A stretch of 21,220 nt of DNA from CAYVUV01 sp964455095 (GTDB taxonomy: Bacteria; Desulfobacterota; Binatia; HRBIN30; CADEER01). Below are positions 1-7,573 of this stretch, one piece after another. The stretch spans positions 1 to 21,220 of the forward strand of contig CAYVUV010000409.1 in the NCBI GenBank assembly GCA_964455095.1, given 5' to 3'. Both the position numbers and the translations under genes were made by a program. Below the pieces are notes generated by a model that had not been told where the DNA came from, made no database searches, and saw only the letters and a program-made list of their open reading frames with translations. Each line of letters opens with the position of its first letter. Positions within the stretch are counted from its first letter, which is position 1.

Positions 1-1
1 C

Positions 2-214
2 CTAACCCCCCTTTGCCAAAGGGGGGGATCCGGAGAGAAGCGCGAACCTTTGCGCATCGGCCTGCAAGCAGCCCTGATAGCCCTCCTGACCGCGGGCCTG
101 GCGTTGGGCGGACCGTATCGGGCGCCGCTGTTCGTCCTCTACGGACTGGCCCTGGCACTCAGCCGCATGCGCGAGCCCGGCGCCGGAGCGAGCGGAAGGG
201 TTGCCTCGAATTGA
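2..214 (+). CDS. C-terminal part of a probable membrane protein (5' end outside window or near 50)
   Basis: The frame is open from the window edge to a TGA at 212-214. After about base 50 it reads like a real membrane protein end: an Ala/Leu-rich hydrophobic stretch (LQAALIALLTAGLALG), a short YRAPLF turn, a second hydrophobic stretch (FVLYGLALAL) and a basic tail SRMRE. This two-helix hairpin with a conserved-looking PLF is reminiscent of the end of O-antigen ligase/polymerase-type proteins, which would fit the glycosyltransferase next door, but the fragment is too short to assign. The first 27 bases are a perfect C/G palindrome that looks non-coding, so the gene could instead begin at TTG 50-52 as a small membrane protein of about 54 residues. 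It converges on the glycosyltransferase. Confidence 0.35.
   Translation, partial: LTPLCQRGGSGEKREPLRIGLQAALIALLTAGLALGGPYRAPLFVLYGLALALSRMREPGAGASGRVASN
6..26. repeat. Perfect 9-bp stem, 3-base loop palindrome
   Basis: Six C and three T (6-14) are followed by GCC (15-17) and then AAA plus six G (18-26), a perfect 9-bp stem. It sits at the window edge. It may be part of a dispersed palindromic repeat or a terminator-like hairpin; there is no T-run after it. Confidence 0.5.
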
Positions 215-231
215 GAGGGGAGCCGCTCTGC

Positions 232-246
232 TGAGCCTGTCGAAGC
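232..246 (-). repeat. Dispersed 15-bp repeat, copy 1 (reverse orientation)
   Basis: On the minus strand this reads GCTTCGACAGGCTCA, identical over 15 bases to 10763-10777 on the plus strand. Both copies are intergenic. The motif is one I associate with short dispersed repeats in many environmental bacterial genomes (recollection, not searched). Confidence 0.5.
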
Positions 247-248
247 AT

Positions 249-272
249 GATCCCGGCGCACCGGCCGGGGTC
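249..272. terminator. GC-rich hairpin between convergent genes
   Basis: Arms 249-257 (GATCCCGGC) and 264-272 (GCCGGGGTC) pair with one G-T wobble around a 6-base loop. It lies directly beyond the glycosyltransferase stop codon (275-277) and 35 bases past the stop of the convergent fragment, a typical place for a bidirectional stem. No U-tract follows on either strand, so terminator function is only inferred. Confidence 0.35.
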
Positions 273-274
273 CT

Positions 275-1408
275 TCAACGGCCAGCCAACGCGCCACGCC
301 AGATCGCTTCGATGGCGCGCACCTGCTGCGCGGGCGCGAAGCGGGCGCGGACGCGCGCCGGGGCAATTGCTGCAACGCGCGCGCGCCAGGCGGCGTCGCT
401 CAGCACGCGCGCTACTGCGTCGGCCAGAGCGATCGGGCTCTCTGGCGGAACCAGCCAACCGGTCTCGCCCTCGTCGAGGATCTCGGGAATGCCGCCAACG
501 CGCGTGGCCACCACCGGCGTGCCGACGGCGTTGGCTTCGACGATGACGCGCCCGAACCCTTCGACGCGCGATGGCACGACCAGGACGTCGAGCGTGCGCA
601 TGATCTCCGCAATGTCGGTCCGCAGCCCCAGGAAGCGCACGACCTCGGTGACGCCGAGCGCCGCGGCGTAGCGCTGCATGCGCTCGAGCTCGCCGGGCGG
701 GGCGGCGAGCGAGTCGCCGCCGACGGCGAGGAAGCGGACATCGGGCCGCGCGGCGCGCAGGTGGCGCGCCATGTCGAGGAAGATGTCGACGCCCTTCTCG
801 GGACGGAAGGTGCCGACGAATCCGACCAGCGGCGTGCCGGCGGGGAAGAACGCGCCGCGGTGATCTGCCCCCGGACCGAACGCGGCGAAGTCGACGCAGT
901 TGTATACCACGTGCAGCGCCGCGGCGGGGAACGACCCGCGCAGGCTCTCCAGCGTCGCCGCCGAGTTGCCGATCACCGCCGCGACAGCGCGCAGCGATGG
1001 GTCGGCGGCCAGGCCGGGCGACGGGGTGCGCAGGTGCGCCACCGCCGGCACGCCGAGCCAGTGCGCGGCGACCAGGGCGGCAGGCCGCCAGGTGAAGTAG
1101 TCGGGGAAGTAGACCAGGTCGACCGCCTCGCGTTGCAGGAGTTGCCGAAAAGACCAGATCGCGCGCAGGAAGCGCAGGTTCTTGCCGGCCTCGGGCATGT
1201 CCCGGTGGTGGACCGGCACGCCGAGATCCTCCATCTGTCGCTGGCACGCCCCCGGCCCGGGCACCACCGCGCGCACATCGAACGCCTCGCGGTCGCGGTA
1301 GCGCAGGAGGTCGAGCACGCTGTTGAACGCCTCGCCGAAAAGGTCGGTGCGCGCATAGATCCACAGCACCCGGGGCCTGAGGTGGGGCATGGGCAGGCAT
1401 ACAGCCAC
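275..1408 (-). CDS. Glycosyltransferase family 4 (GT-B fold)
   Basis: A 377-residue cytoplasmic or membrane-peripheral glycosyltransferase, normal length for GT4. The N-terminal acceptor half starts RPRVLWIYARTDLFG (residues 11-25), with the loop HLRTP at 125-129 and NSAAT at 148-152. The C-terminal donor half opens with VGFVGTFRPEKGVD (195-208) and carries the nucleotide-sugar signature EGFGRVIVEANAVG (283-296) with the two Glu of the EX7E motif at 283 and 291, followed by GTPVVAT and GGIPEIL. It should transfer a sugar from an NDP-sugar to a glycan or lipid acceptor; the substrate cannot be read from sequence. Met7 (base 1390) is an equally good start because RPRVLW follows directly. It is divergent from the Cys-rich secreted pair and convergent with the membrane fragment. 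Confidence 0.9.
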   Translation of the reverse strand: MAVCLPMPHLRPRVLWIYARTDLFGEAFNSVLDLLRYRDREAFDVRAVVPGPGACQRQMEDLGVPVHHRDMPEAGKNLRFLRAIWSFRQLLQREAVDLVYFPDYFTWRPAALVAAHWLGVPAVAHLRTPSPGLAADPSLRAVAAVIGNSAATLESLRGSFPAAALHVVYNCVDFAAFGPGADHRGAFFPAGTPLVGFVGTFRPEKGVDIFLDMARHLRAARPDVRFLAVGGDSLAAPPGELERMQRYAAALGVTEVVRFLGLRTDIAEIMRTLDVLVVPSRVEGFGRVIVEANAVGTPVVATRVGGIPEILDEGETGWLVPPESPIALADAVARVLSDAAWRARVAAIAPARVRARFAPAQQVRAIEAIWRGALAGR

Positions 1409-1473
1409 AGCCGCGCCGCAAAGGCCAAAAGAATCTGGACTTCAGGCCGCCCAATCAGGTAATAGCTCGCCCC
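1409..1473. promoter_or_regulatory. Divergent intergenic region
   Basis: The 65 bases between the glycosyltransferase and the first Cys-rich protein gene must hold the start signals for both directions. I see no clear -35/-10 pair or operator palindrome. Confidence 0.3.
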
Positions 1474-2208
1474 ATGACGCAGAATACCAGTAGGCTCAAG
1501 GTCTGGACCGTATGCGCGCTCATCGCCATCGGCAGCACTCTCGCAGCGTTGGTGACCAGCGGTCCTGCAGGGGGTTCCGCCACCGAGTGTCTCGACAACC
1601 AGGACTGCGGCTGTACGCTGGAACAGGAGATGCAAGGGTGCACCCCGGGTTCCGGTGCCCAGGGCGTCTGCATCAACGCCGCTTGTGACTGCAATGACCC
1701 TTACGTGGGTCTCTTCTGCCAGGCCGTCGGCGGGGCATGCTGCTACCTCGCGGATATCGGCTCCGACGGCGGGACCGGCGCGGCGCTCAACTCCCCCCCG
1801 GCCTCGTGCCAGGTCACCACGGTTGTGGCGTGCGGCGAGGGGCTCTCGGGCGAATATCAGGGGGATGGAACGACCTGCGACCCCGATCCGTGTAACTCCC
1901 CGACACCGACCAACACCCCAACGGCAACGCCGACCTCGACACCAACCGCCACGCCAGCCGGGCAAGGCGGGAACTGCGAGCTGACCAGCGACTGCCTGGG
2001 CGGGCTCACCTGCGCCGACAATTTCTGTTGCAATGAGACTTGTGATGACCCGGGCGAGCGCTGCGATGCGCAGGGCCTCGAAGGCACCTGCACCTCGATC
2101 GCGCCGGCGCCGGCGGCCTCGCACCAGGCGATCGTCTTCATCGTCGCGCTGTTGGGAGTGATCGGCGGCCTGGGTATGCTGCGCCAGCGCCGGCGGCAGC
2201 ACCCGTAA
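1474..2208 (+). CDS. Secreted Cys-rich protein with Thr-Pro linker and C-terminal membrane anchor (paralogue 1)
   Basis: A 244-residue protein of unknown function. It has a basic N-terminus and hydrophobic signal segment (about 11-27), an EGF-like Cys cluster (39-82), and a module GACC...C...C...GDGTTC...PC (87-140). A Thr-Pro linker (143-161) follows, then a second Cys module (168-206) with CADNFCCNETC and GLEGTC. The end is one hydrophobic segment (219-236) plus a charged RQRRR tail. This layout is that of an exported, disulfide-rich surface protein held by a cleavable or permanent C-terminal anchor. It is paralogous to the next gene, 9 bases downstream, and lacks a strong ribosome binding site. 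The EGF-like part is absent from the paralogue. No catalytic motif is visible. Confidence 0.8.
   Translation: MTQNTSRLKVWTVCALIAIGSTLAALVTSGPAGGSATECLDNQDCGCTLEQEMQGCTPGSGAQGVCINAACDCNDPYVGLFCQAVGGACCYLADIGSDGGTGAALNSPPASCQVTTVVACGEGLSGEYQGDGTTCDPDPCNSPTPTNTPTATPTSTPTATPAGQGGNCELTSDCLGGLTCADNFCCNETCDDPGERCDAQGLEGTCTSIAPAPAASHQAIVFIVALLGVIGGLGMLRQRRRQHP
1900..1956 (+). repeat. Thr-Pro linker coding repeat, paralogue 1
   Basis: A hexanucleotide-like run of ACN-CCN codons encodes alternating Thr-Pro with Asn, Ala or Ser inserts. It is the flexible linker between two Cys-rich modules and is shorter than in the paralogue. Confidence 0.75.
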
Positions 2209-2217
2209 CGATCGGCA

Positions 2218-2856
2218 ATGCGTGATACCGACTATCTTCGCGGCCGGGCGCTGCTGGTGCTCATCGCGATCGCCAGCACGGTCGCCGCGCTCGTGACCAG
2301 TCGCGCCGACGCCGAGGTGGTCGTCGGGGCCTGTTGCTTCGAAGACTTCGGCTCCGCGACCGATGGCGGCACTGGCGCCACGGTTGGGCCGGACGACTGC
2401 GAGGTCACCACCGAGGCGACGTGCGACCAGGAGCTGGAGGGCATCTACCTGGGCGACGGAACGATCTGTTCCCCCAATCCGTGCCTGCCCCCCACCAACA
2501 CGCCGACGCAGACCCCCACGTCGACACCGACCAACACCCCGACGCTGACGCCAACGACGACACCGACCAGCACGCCAACGGCCACACCGACGAACACGCC
2601 CTTCGGCCCCGGCGTGGCCTGTGAGCTGACGACGGACTGCGCCGGCGGCCTGACCTGCTCTGACGGCGTCTGCTGCGACCAACCCTGCGACGATCCCGGC
2701 GCGCGCTGCGACCTGCGCGGCCTCGAAGGGACGTGCACTGCACAGGCCCCGGCGGGGGCGCCGGCGGCGTCGCATGGCGCGCTGGTAGCCATCGCCGCGC
2801 TGCTCCTGGCAGTCGGCATCCTTGGCGTGAGCCGCCCACGCCGCGCGCCGCGCTGA
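2218..2856 (+). CDS. Secreted Cys-rich protein with Thr-Pro linker and C-terminal membrane anchor (paralogue 2)
   Basis: A 212-residue protein sharing the architecture of its upstream neighbour: signal segment (about 11-27, IAIASTVAALVTS against IAIGSTLAALVTS in the first gene), module GACC...GDGTIC...NPC (37-89), a long Thr-Pro linker (91-128), Cys module CELTTDC to GLEGTC (135-173), and the same APAASH junction before a hydrophobic segment (188-204) and an RPRRAPR tail. The N-terminal EGF-like cluster is missing and the linker is about twice as long. The high similarity outside the linker marks a tandem duplication. Function is unknown; export and surface anchoring are inferred from layout. 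Probably one transcript with paralogue 1. Confidence 0.8.
   Translation: MRDTDYLRGRALLVLIAIASTVAALVTSRADAEVVVGACCFEDFGSATDGGTGATVGPDDCEVTTEATCDQELEGIYLGDGTICSPNPCLPPTNTPTQTPTSTPTNTPTLTPTTTPTSTPTATPTNTPFGPGVACELTTDCAGGLTCSDGVCCDQPCDDPGARCDLRGLEGTCTAQAPAGAPAASHGALVAIAALLLAVGILGVSRPRRAPR
2488..2601 (+). repeat. Thr-Pro linker coding repeat, paralogue 2
   Basis: A run of ACN-CCN codon units of about 114 bases, imperfect but clearly of low complexity. It is likely to change length by slippage or recombination; the two paralogues already differ here. Confidence 0.75.
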
Positions 2857-2904
2857 GTCTCGTAAACCCTTGCGGCCGTCGCGCCGGCGTGAAAAGTTCT
2901 CTCC

Positions 2905-4029
2905 ATGAACGCCGGAAGCAATGCCGCGCTGACGAGCGGACCGGGCGAAACGCTGCGTGCCGGCGCGCAGTGGCTCGGCGCGCGCGTCGACCGCGTGCGC
3001 TACCTGGCCCAGCAGCAGGGTTTGGTGTTGTCGCTCGGTGTCGGCGGGCGTCTGGTGAGCCTGATGCTCTCGCCGCGCCAACCATTGCCGACGCGCGACG
3101 TGATCGCGACGCTCGAGCGCCGTTTCCGCGCCCTGCTCGAACGCGACCTGGAGAACGCGGCGCGCGGCTACTACCCGCGCGCGCTGCTGTACCAGATTCC
3201 GCTGCGCGAGTACTTCGGCCTGCTGCCCGCGGTGCTGCGCGACCTGCCGCCTTTTCTCTGGCGCAGCTACCGCGGCGAGTACGACGACCTGCCGGCCGAT
3301 GTCGACACGGCGCACTACCCGCCGTACTACCGGCGTACGTTTCATTGGCAGCGTGACGGCTGGCTCTCCGCGCAATCGGCGCGGATGTACGACGCCAGCG
3401 TCGAAATGCTCTTTGGCGGCACGGCCGACGTCATGCGGCGCATGGCGATCCCGCCCATTGTCGACGCGCTGCGCGATCGCGCCCGGCCGCGCGTGCTCGA
3501 CGTCGCCTGCGGCACCGGCCGCTTCCTGCTCCAGCTCAGCAGCGCGCTGCCCGATGCCAAGCTCTACGGACTCGATCTGAGCCCGTACTACATCAAGCGC
3601 GCCGGCGCCGTGCTTGCCGATGCCACCGACGTCAGCCTGGTGGTCGAGAACGCCGAGTCGATGCCATTTGCCGACGGCTTCTTCGACGCCGTGAGCTCGG
3701 TGTTCCTCTTCCACGAGCTGCCTTCGCGCGTGCGCCGCACCGTCATGCGCGAGGCCTGGCGCGTGCTGCGGCCGGGCGGTCGCTTCGTCGTCTGCGACTC
3801 GGCGCAGCTCGCCGATAGCGCGGGGCTGACCGATGTGTTGTACGCGTTTCCGGCCGCCTACCACGAGCCGTACTACAAGGGGTACCTGCGCGACGACCTC
3901 GCCGCGGTGATGCGCGAGTGTGGCTTCGAGGTCGAGGACAGCGCCGCGCATCTGGTCTCGAAGGTCGTCGTCGGCCGCAAGCGCGCACGGCCCGAGCGCC
4001 GCGCGCGCGGCGGTGCTGCTCGTGGCTGA
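2905..4029 (+). CDS. SAM-dependent methyltransferase (class I, Methyltransf_11-like)
   Basis: A 374-residue protein. The C-terminal half is a Rossmann methyltransferase: motif I VLDVACGTGRFL (197-208), the acidic end of strand 2 in YGLDLSPYYI, the motif II region ENAESMPFADGFFDAV, and a motif III-like VLRPGGRFVVCDS. The first 190 residues have no SAM motifs and contain several Arg/Tyr-rich stretches (YYPRALLYQIPLREYFG); they look like an all-alpha acceptor or oligomerisation domain that I cannot name. There is no signal peptide, so it is cytoplasmic. The substrate is unknown. The stop overlaps the GTG proposed as start of the acylase gene, so the two are probably translated together. Confidence 0.8.
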   Translation: MNAGSNAALTSGPGETLRAGAQWLGARVDRVRYLAQQQGLVLSLGVGGRLVSLMLSPRQPLPTRDVIATLERRFRALLERDLENAARGYYPRALLYQIPLREYFGLLPAVLRDLPPFLWRSYRGEYDDLPADVDTAHYPPYYRRTFHWQRDGWLSAQSARMYDASVEMLFGGTADVMRRMAIPPIVDALRDRARPRVLDVACGTGRFLLQLSSALPDAKLYGLDLSPYYIKRAGAVLADATDVSLVVENAESMPFADGFFDAVSSVFLFHELPSRVRRTVMREAWRVLRPGGRFVVCDSAQLADSAGLTDVLYAFPAAYHEPYYKGYLRDDLAAVMRECGFEVEDSAAHLVSKVVVGRKRARPERRARGGAARG

Positions 4030-6421
4030 GGCGCCGCGCGGGCTGGCGCCGAAGCGGCGCCTGGCGATGCTGGCGCACACCATGCGCGCGGTGCTCGGCA
4101 CGCCGCCGCGCACCTTTCCCGCCCTCAGCGCGGCGCACCTGCCGCCGATGGCGGGGCGGCTCGAGCTGATCCGCGACGCCAACGGCGTCGCCCACATCTA
4201 CGCCGCCGAGGAGCGCGACCTCTACGCCGCGGTCGGCTACTTACAGGGCGGCGACCGCTTTTTCGCCATCGACATCCTGCGCCACCTCGGTGCCGGCCGC
4301 CTGTGCGAGCTGATCGGCAATCTGGGCGCGCCGGCCCGCACCGCGTTGCTCGGCGGCAAGCGCATCAGTGACATCGACGCCTTCGTGCGGCCCCTGGCCT
4401 TCGAAGCGCAGAGCGTGCAGGACGTCGAGCGCCTCGACGCGCGCGCCCGCGCCTGTCTCGACGCCTTCGCCGCCGGCGTCAACGCGGCGCTGCGCGCCAT
4501 GAACGGCGTCTACCCGCCCGAGTACCTGCTGTTCGGCGCCGTGCGGCCGTGGACGGCCGCCGACTGCCTGCTCGCCGCGCGCACCTGCGCCTTCGTCGTC
4601 TCGCTCACCGGGTTCGAGAACGAGCTGACGTTCGACGCCGTGCGCGGGCATCTGAACGACGACGCCGTCACGCGCCGCCTCTATCCCGATGCGCCGTGGG
4701 CATCGGCGCCGCCGAGCTACGCCGGCAGCGGCCGCGACCGCGACACGCCGGAGCCGCCGATTCACGGCACGGGCGGCGGCAGCAACAACTGGGCGGTCAG
4801 CCCCGGGCGCAGCGCCTCCGGCGCCGCGTTGGTGGCCAACGATCCGCACGTCCCGCTGCTGCCGCTGCCGACGTTCTGGCATCACGTCCACCTCGAATGC
4901 CCGCGCTACCGCGTGCAAGGCGGTCTGCTGCCCGGCTGCCCGGTGTTCGGCTTCGGCCACAACGGCGCCCTGGCCTGGGGCGTCACCACCGGCTTTCGCG
5001 ACAGTTACGACCTGTACCGCATCCATCGCCTGCCCACCGATCCGACGCGCTATCGCACGCCCGAAGGCAGCGCCGCGATCACGCGCCATCGCGAAACGCA
5101 CGCGACGCGGCGCCGCGGCGGTTCGGTCGAGCTCGAATGGGAGAGCTGCCCGCACGGGATCTTGTATCCGGGCTGGCGCCACCACGACGGCGTCGAACTC
5201 GCCGTGCGCCATGTTTCCTCAGACCTGGCGACCTACTTTCACGGCTACCTGGCGCTGATCGAAGCGCAGACGGTCGATGCGCACCGCGCCGCGCTCGAGC
5301 AGATCAACGAAGGGCCGTTCGATTTCAACCAGGTCTACGGCCACCGCGACGGCCACATCGGCTGGGAGCTGTTCGGCCACCTGCCGCGGCGCCCAGCCGA
5401 CGGACTGTTCGTGCGCGACGCGCACGACCCCGCGGCGCAGTGGGACGGCTATCTGCCGTTCGCCGACATGCCGAAGATGCTCAACCCGCCGCGCGGCTTC
5501 GTCGCCTCGGCGAACTCGAACGCCGACCCGGACAACTTCGCCCAGGCGTTCACGCTGGTGCACTGCGAGCCGCGCTACCGGCAGCGCCAGATCGAGGCTT
5601 TTCTGGCCGGGCGCGAGGCGCACTCGTCGGACACCTTCGCCGCCCTGCAGCGCAACGTGCGCTCCGACTACGGCGTGCCCCTGCGCGACGCGATCCTGCG
5701 CCTGCTCGGCACCTCCGTGCCCACCGACGGCCTGGCCGGACGCGCGCAGCGGCTGTTTGCCGCCTGGAACGGCGCCTTCGATGTCGACGCGCCGGCGGCG
5801 ACGCTGTTCTTCTTCACCCAGCAGGAGCTGGTGCACCGCGCCTTCCACGCGCTGCTCGGCGACAAGCTCGGCGCCCGCTTCGCCAACGGCCGCCGCTCGC
5901 TGCCGCGCCTGCACAAACTGCTGCTCGACGACGCCGACCCGCTGCGCGCCGACATCGAGCGCACTAGCGGCATGCCGCTGGGCGCGTTGGTGCGCGAGTC
6001 GTTCGTCGCCGCCGTCGACGCCATCGCCGCCGCCCACGGTGGCACCCCCGAGCAATGGCGCTGGGGCAACATCCACCGCGCTCGCCTCGGCACCGTGCTC
6101 TCCGTGCTGCCGTTCGTCGGGCGCAAGTTCCTCGCCCTCGACGAAGGCTTTCCGGGCGACGACTACACCGTCAGCCCCTCGCGCCCGCTCCCCTTCCGCG
6201 GCCACCTCTACGCCTTCGTCGGCGCCAGCAGCCGCTTCATCTGCGACCTCTCGACGCCCGAGGAAGCCTGGTTCGCCCACAACTCCGGCCCCAGCGGCGA
6301 CATCGCCTCCCCCTTCTTCGCCAACCTCACCCCCGCCTGGCACCGCTTCGAATACTTCCGCTCCGCCCTCTGGCCGGCAGATCAGGTACCGGAGAAGGTG
6401 GAGCACGTGGTGGTCGGCTAA
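4022..6421 (+). CDS. Penicillin acylase family protein (Ntn hydrolase, MEROPS S45 type)
   Basis: A precursor of 799 residues from GTG 4022. Such enzymes cleave themselves to free an N-terminal Ser, then hydrolyse amide bonds of acylated amines (beta-lactam side chains, acyl-homoserine lactones, N-acyl peptides). Seen: the alpha-chain start RDANGVAHIYA and AVGYLQGGDRFF; the cleavage site GGG|SNNWAVSPGR with Ser254 as nucleophile; NDPH placing His at beta-chain position 23, as in known family members; and FVASANSN with Asn498 near beta 245 as the likely oxyanion-hole Asn. No signal peptide is visible, whereas many relatives are periplasmic. The frame stays open upstream to ATG 3920, but that would overlap the methyltransferase by 110 bases with Arg/Ser-rich shadow sequence, so I prefer the 8-base overlap. 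Substrate unknown. Confidence 0.87.
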   Translation: MAEAPRGLAPKRRLAMLAHTMRAVLGTPPRTFPALSAAHLPPMAGRLELIRDANGVAHIYAAEERDLYAAVGYLQGGDRFFAIDILRHLGAGRLCELIGNLGAPARTALLGGKRISDIDAFVRPLAFEAQSVQDVERLDARARACLDAFAAGVNAALRAMNGVYPPEYLLFGAVRPWTAADCLLAARTCAFVVSLTGFENELTFDAVRGHLNDDAVTRRLYPDAPWASAPPSYAGSGRDRDTPEPPIHGTGGGSNNWAVSPGRSASGAALVANDPHVPLLPLPTFWHHVHLECPRYRVQGGLLPGCPVFGFGHNGALAWGVTTGFRDSYDLYRIHRLPTDPTRYRTPEGSAAITRHRETHATRRRGGSVELEWESCPHGILYPGWRHHDGVELAVRHVSSDLATYFHGYLALIEAQTVDAHRAALEQINEGPFDFNQVYGHRDGHIGWELFGHLPRRPADGLFVRDAHDPAAQWDGYLPFADMPKMLNPPRGFVASANSNADPDNFAQAFTLVHCEPRYRQRQIEAFLAGREAHSSDTFAALQRNVRSDYGVPLRDAILRLLGTSVPTDGLAGRAQRLFAAWNGAFDVDAPAATLFFFTQQELVHRAFHALLGDKLGARFANGRRSLPRLHKLLLDDADPLRADIERTSGMPLGALVRESFVAAVDAIAAAHGGTPEQWRWGNIHRARLGTVLSVLPFVGRKFLALDEGFPGDDYTVSPSRPLPFRGHLYAFVGASSRFICDLSTPEEAWFAHNSGPSGDIASPFFANLTPAWHRFEYFRSALWPADQVPEKVEHVVVG

Positions 6422-6505
6422 GGTCCACCCTCTTCTTAGGGTCCTTATCCTGATCGATGGAAGGGTTAGGGGTTCCGTCGGTCCGGTTTTTGTGCGGCTA
6501 TCCGG

Positions 6506-7537
6506 ATGCTGAGTCGTCAAATTTATCGTCCGAGGGGTAGGGTACGGCGGCTCGCGTTGTTGTTGGACATTCTCTCGTGGTCCTTGTTCCCGTTTGCGTT
6601 CTGCTTTTTCGTCGACTTCACAGGCAATCTTAGAGGCGCTGTACCGATCGTGTTGTTTGTATTTTGGCCCGTGAGACTTTGGTGGCGCCAAGTGTTTCGC
6701 TGGGGGCATTATCTGCGGACATTCGGATGGCCAGGAATGCGACCCTGCATTCAGATGCTCGCCGTCGACGAGTTGCTGAACGACGGGATTAGCATGGCCA
6801 AGCGCACTGGGGTGCTTATCGTTGTCGGCGTGTTTCTGGTCGCCCTTGCGCTCATAACCGGATTGACGTTCCCGCTCGCCGGCGGCACCTACGCGCTCAT
6901 TTTCGCGGTGGTGGCGGCCACGAGGCGAAGTCGCCCGCGCATCTTGCTTCTCGGCGCATCTTCAACCGACACAATCGAGCTGAAGGTGAAGCTCAGGTCT
7001 TTTACCGGCAACCGCTTCGATATCGCGACCCTTCTCCGAACTTCGGCTGAATCGCAAACGTCGCCTGATTCGGAGGTGTCTCGCGTGGTCGCACGGTTGA
7101 GCGAATACCGCTTCGATTTCGCTACCATTCTCCGAGGAGGGTCGCCTCATCCGGAAACGTCGCCTCGCTCTGGGTTTTATCGCTTAATCGCAAGGTTGAG
7201 CGATTACCGCTCCCCGGAGGATATGTGGAAAAAGGTGGTTTCGTCTCTTCTCCGGGTCAGCCCACTCGTGGTCGTCGACCTCAGGAGGGATACTGCGCCC
7301 GTACAATTTGAGGTCCTGGAAGCAACGCTAGTCGTACCGTCGGATCGATTGCTCTTGGTTGGCCCTCCCGCGCTTGAGGATCCGCAGCCAAGGGGACAAT
7401 GGATCTCAGAACTCGACCTTCTGTTCATCTTGTACTTGGTTACCTTCCCCCACCGGATTGACGACCCTGAGTTCAGCGAGGAATCTCGTGGCCGCGCGAC
7501 TCGGATCCTCCGCTTGAAAGCGCCATTTGCCAAATGA
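6506..7537 (+). CDS. Uncharacterised four-helix membrane protein with C-terminal cytosolic domain and internal tandem duplication
   Basis: A 343-residue protein I do not recognise. Hydrophobic segments lie at about 15-37, 44-60, 101-122 and 125-138. From 143 there is a soluble domain: RPRILLLGASSTDTIELK, then two tandem copies of a 32/33-residue unit (170-201 and 202-234), then WKKVV, a strand-like SPLVVVDLRRDT, VQFEVLEA and RLLLVGPP. The alternation of hydrophobic strands and Asp/Arg turns suggests a Rossmann- or TIR-like alpha/beta domain facing the cytoplasm (inference). Codon choice is visibly more A/T-rich in third positions than in the flanking genes, pointing to recent acquisition. It sits directly upstream of restriction and toxin-antitoxin debris. 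A possible binding site GGAAGGG lies at 6459-6465, rather far from the start. Confidence 0.65.
   Translation: MLSRQIYRPRGRVRRLALLLDILSWSLFPFAFCFFVDFTGNLRGAVPIVLFVFWPVRLWWRQVFRWGHYLRTFGWPGMRPCIQMLAVDELLNDGISMAKRTGVLIVVGVFLVALALITGLTFPLAGGTYALIFAVVAATRRSRPRILLLGASSTDTIELKVKLRSFTGNRFDIATLLRTSAESQTSPDSEVSRVVARLSEYRFDFATILRGGSPHPETSPRSGFYRLIARLSDYRSPEDMWKKVVSSLLRVSPLVVVDLRRDTAPVQFEVLEATLVVPSDRLLLVGPPALEDPQPRGQWISELDLLFILYLVTFPHRIDDPEFSEESRGRATRILRLKAPFAK
7013..7207 (+). repeat. Tandem duplication inside the membrane protein (2 units, 96 and 99 bases)
   Basis: Unit 1 (7013-7108) and unit 2 (7109-7207) both encode RFD-x-AT-x-LR, then a Ser/Pro-rich middle with TSP, then ARLS-(E/D)-Y. A partial third start (Arg-Ser-Pro) follows. 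The ends are well conserved in DNA and the middle has diverged, so the duplication is not recent. Confidence 0.75.
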
Positions 7538-7573
7538 TTGATCTTGGGACGTCAGCGCAGGTAGGTGCTCAAC

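Noticed and set aside
1900..2601. Hexamer repeats considered as a CRISPR array
   Set aside because: The repeats are continuous, in frame and encode Thr-Pro linkers. There are no unique spacers of constant length and no cas genes.
3920..4021. Upstream extension of the acylase gene to ATG 3920
   Set aside because: It would overlap the conserved methyltransferase end by 110 bases. The extra residues are Ser/Arg/Ala-rich and give no signal peptide.
973..4197. Very long open frame (over 1,000 codons) on the minus strand
   Set aside because: It is the antisense shadow of the glycosyltransferase, Cys-rich, methyltransferase and acylase genes. Its translation is Arg/Ala/Gly-rich with no domain pattern, as expected in GC-rich DNA.
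5219..6709. 496-codon minus-strand open frame
   Set aside because: Antisense to the acylase gene, whose catalytic motifs are clear. The shadow has only Val/Glu/Arg/Gly-rich text.
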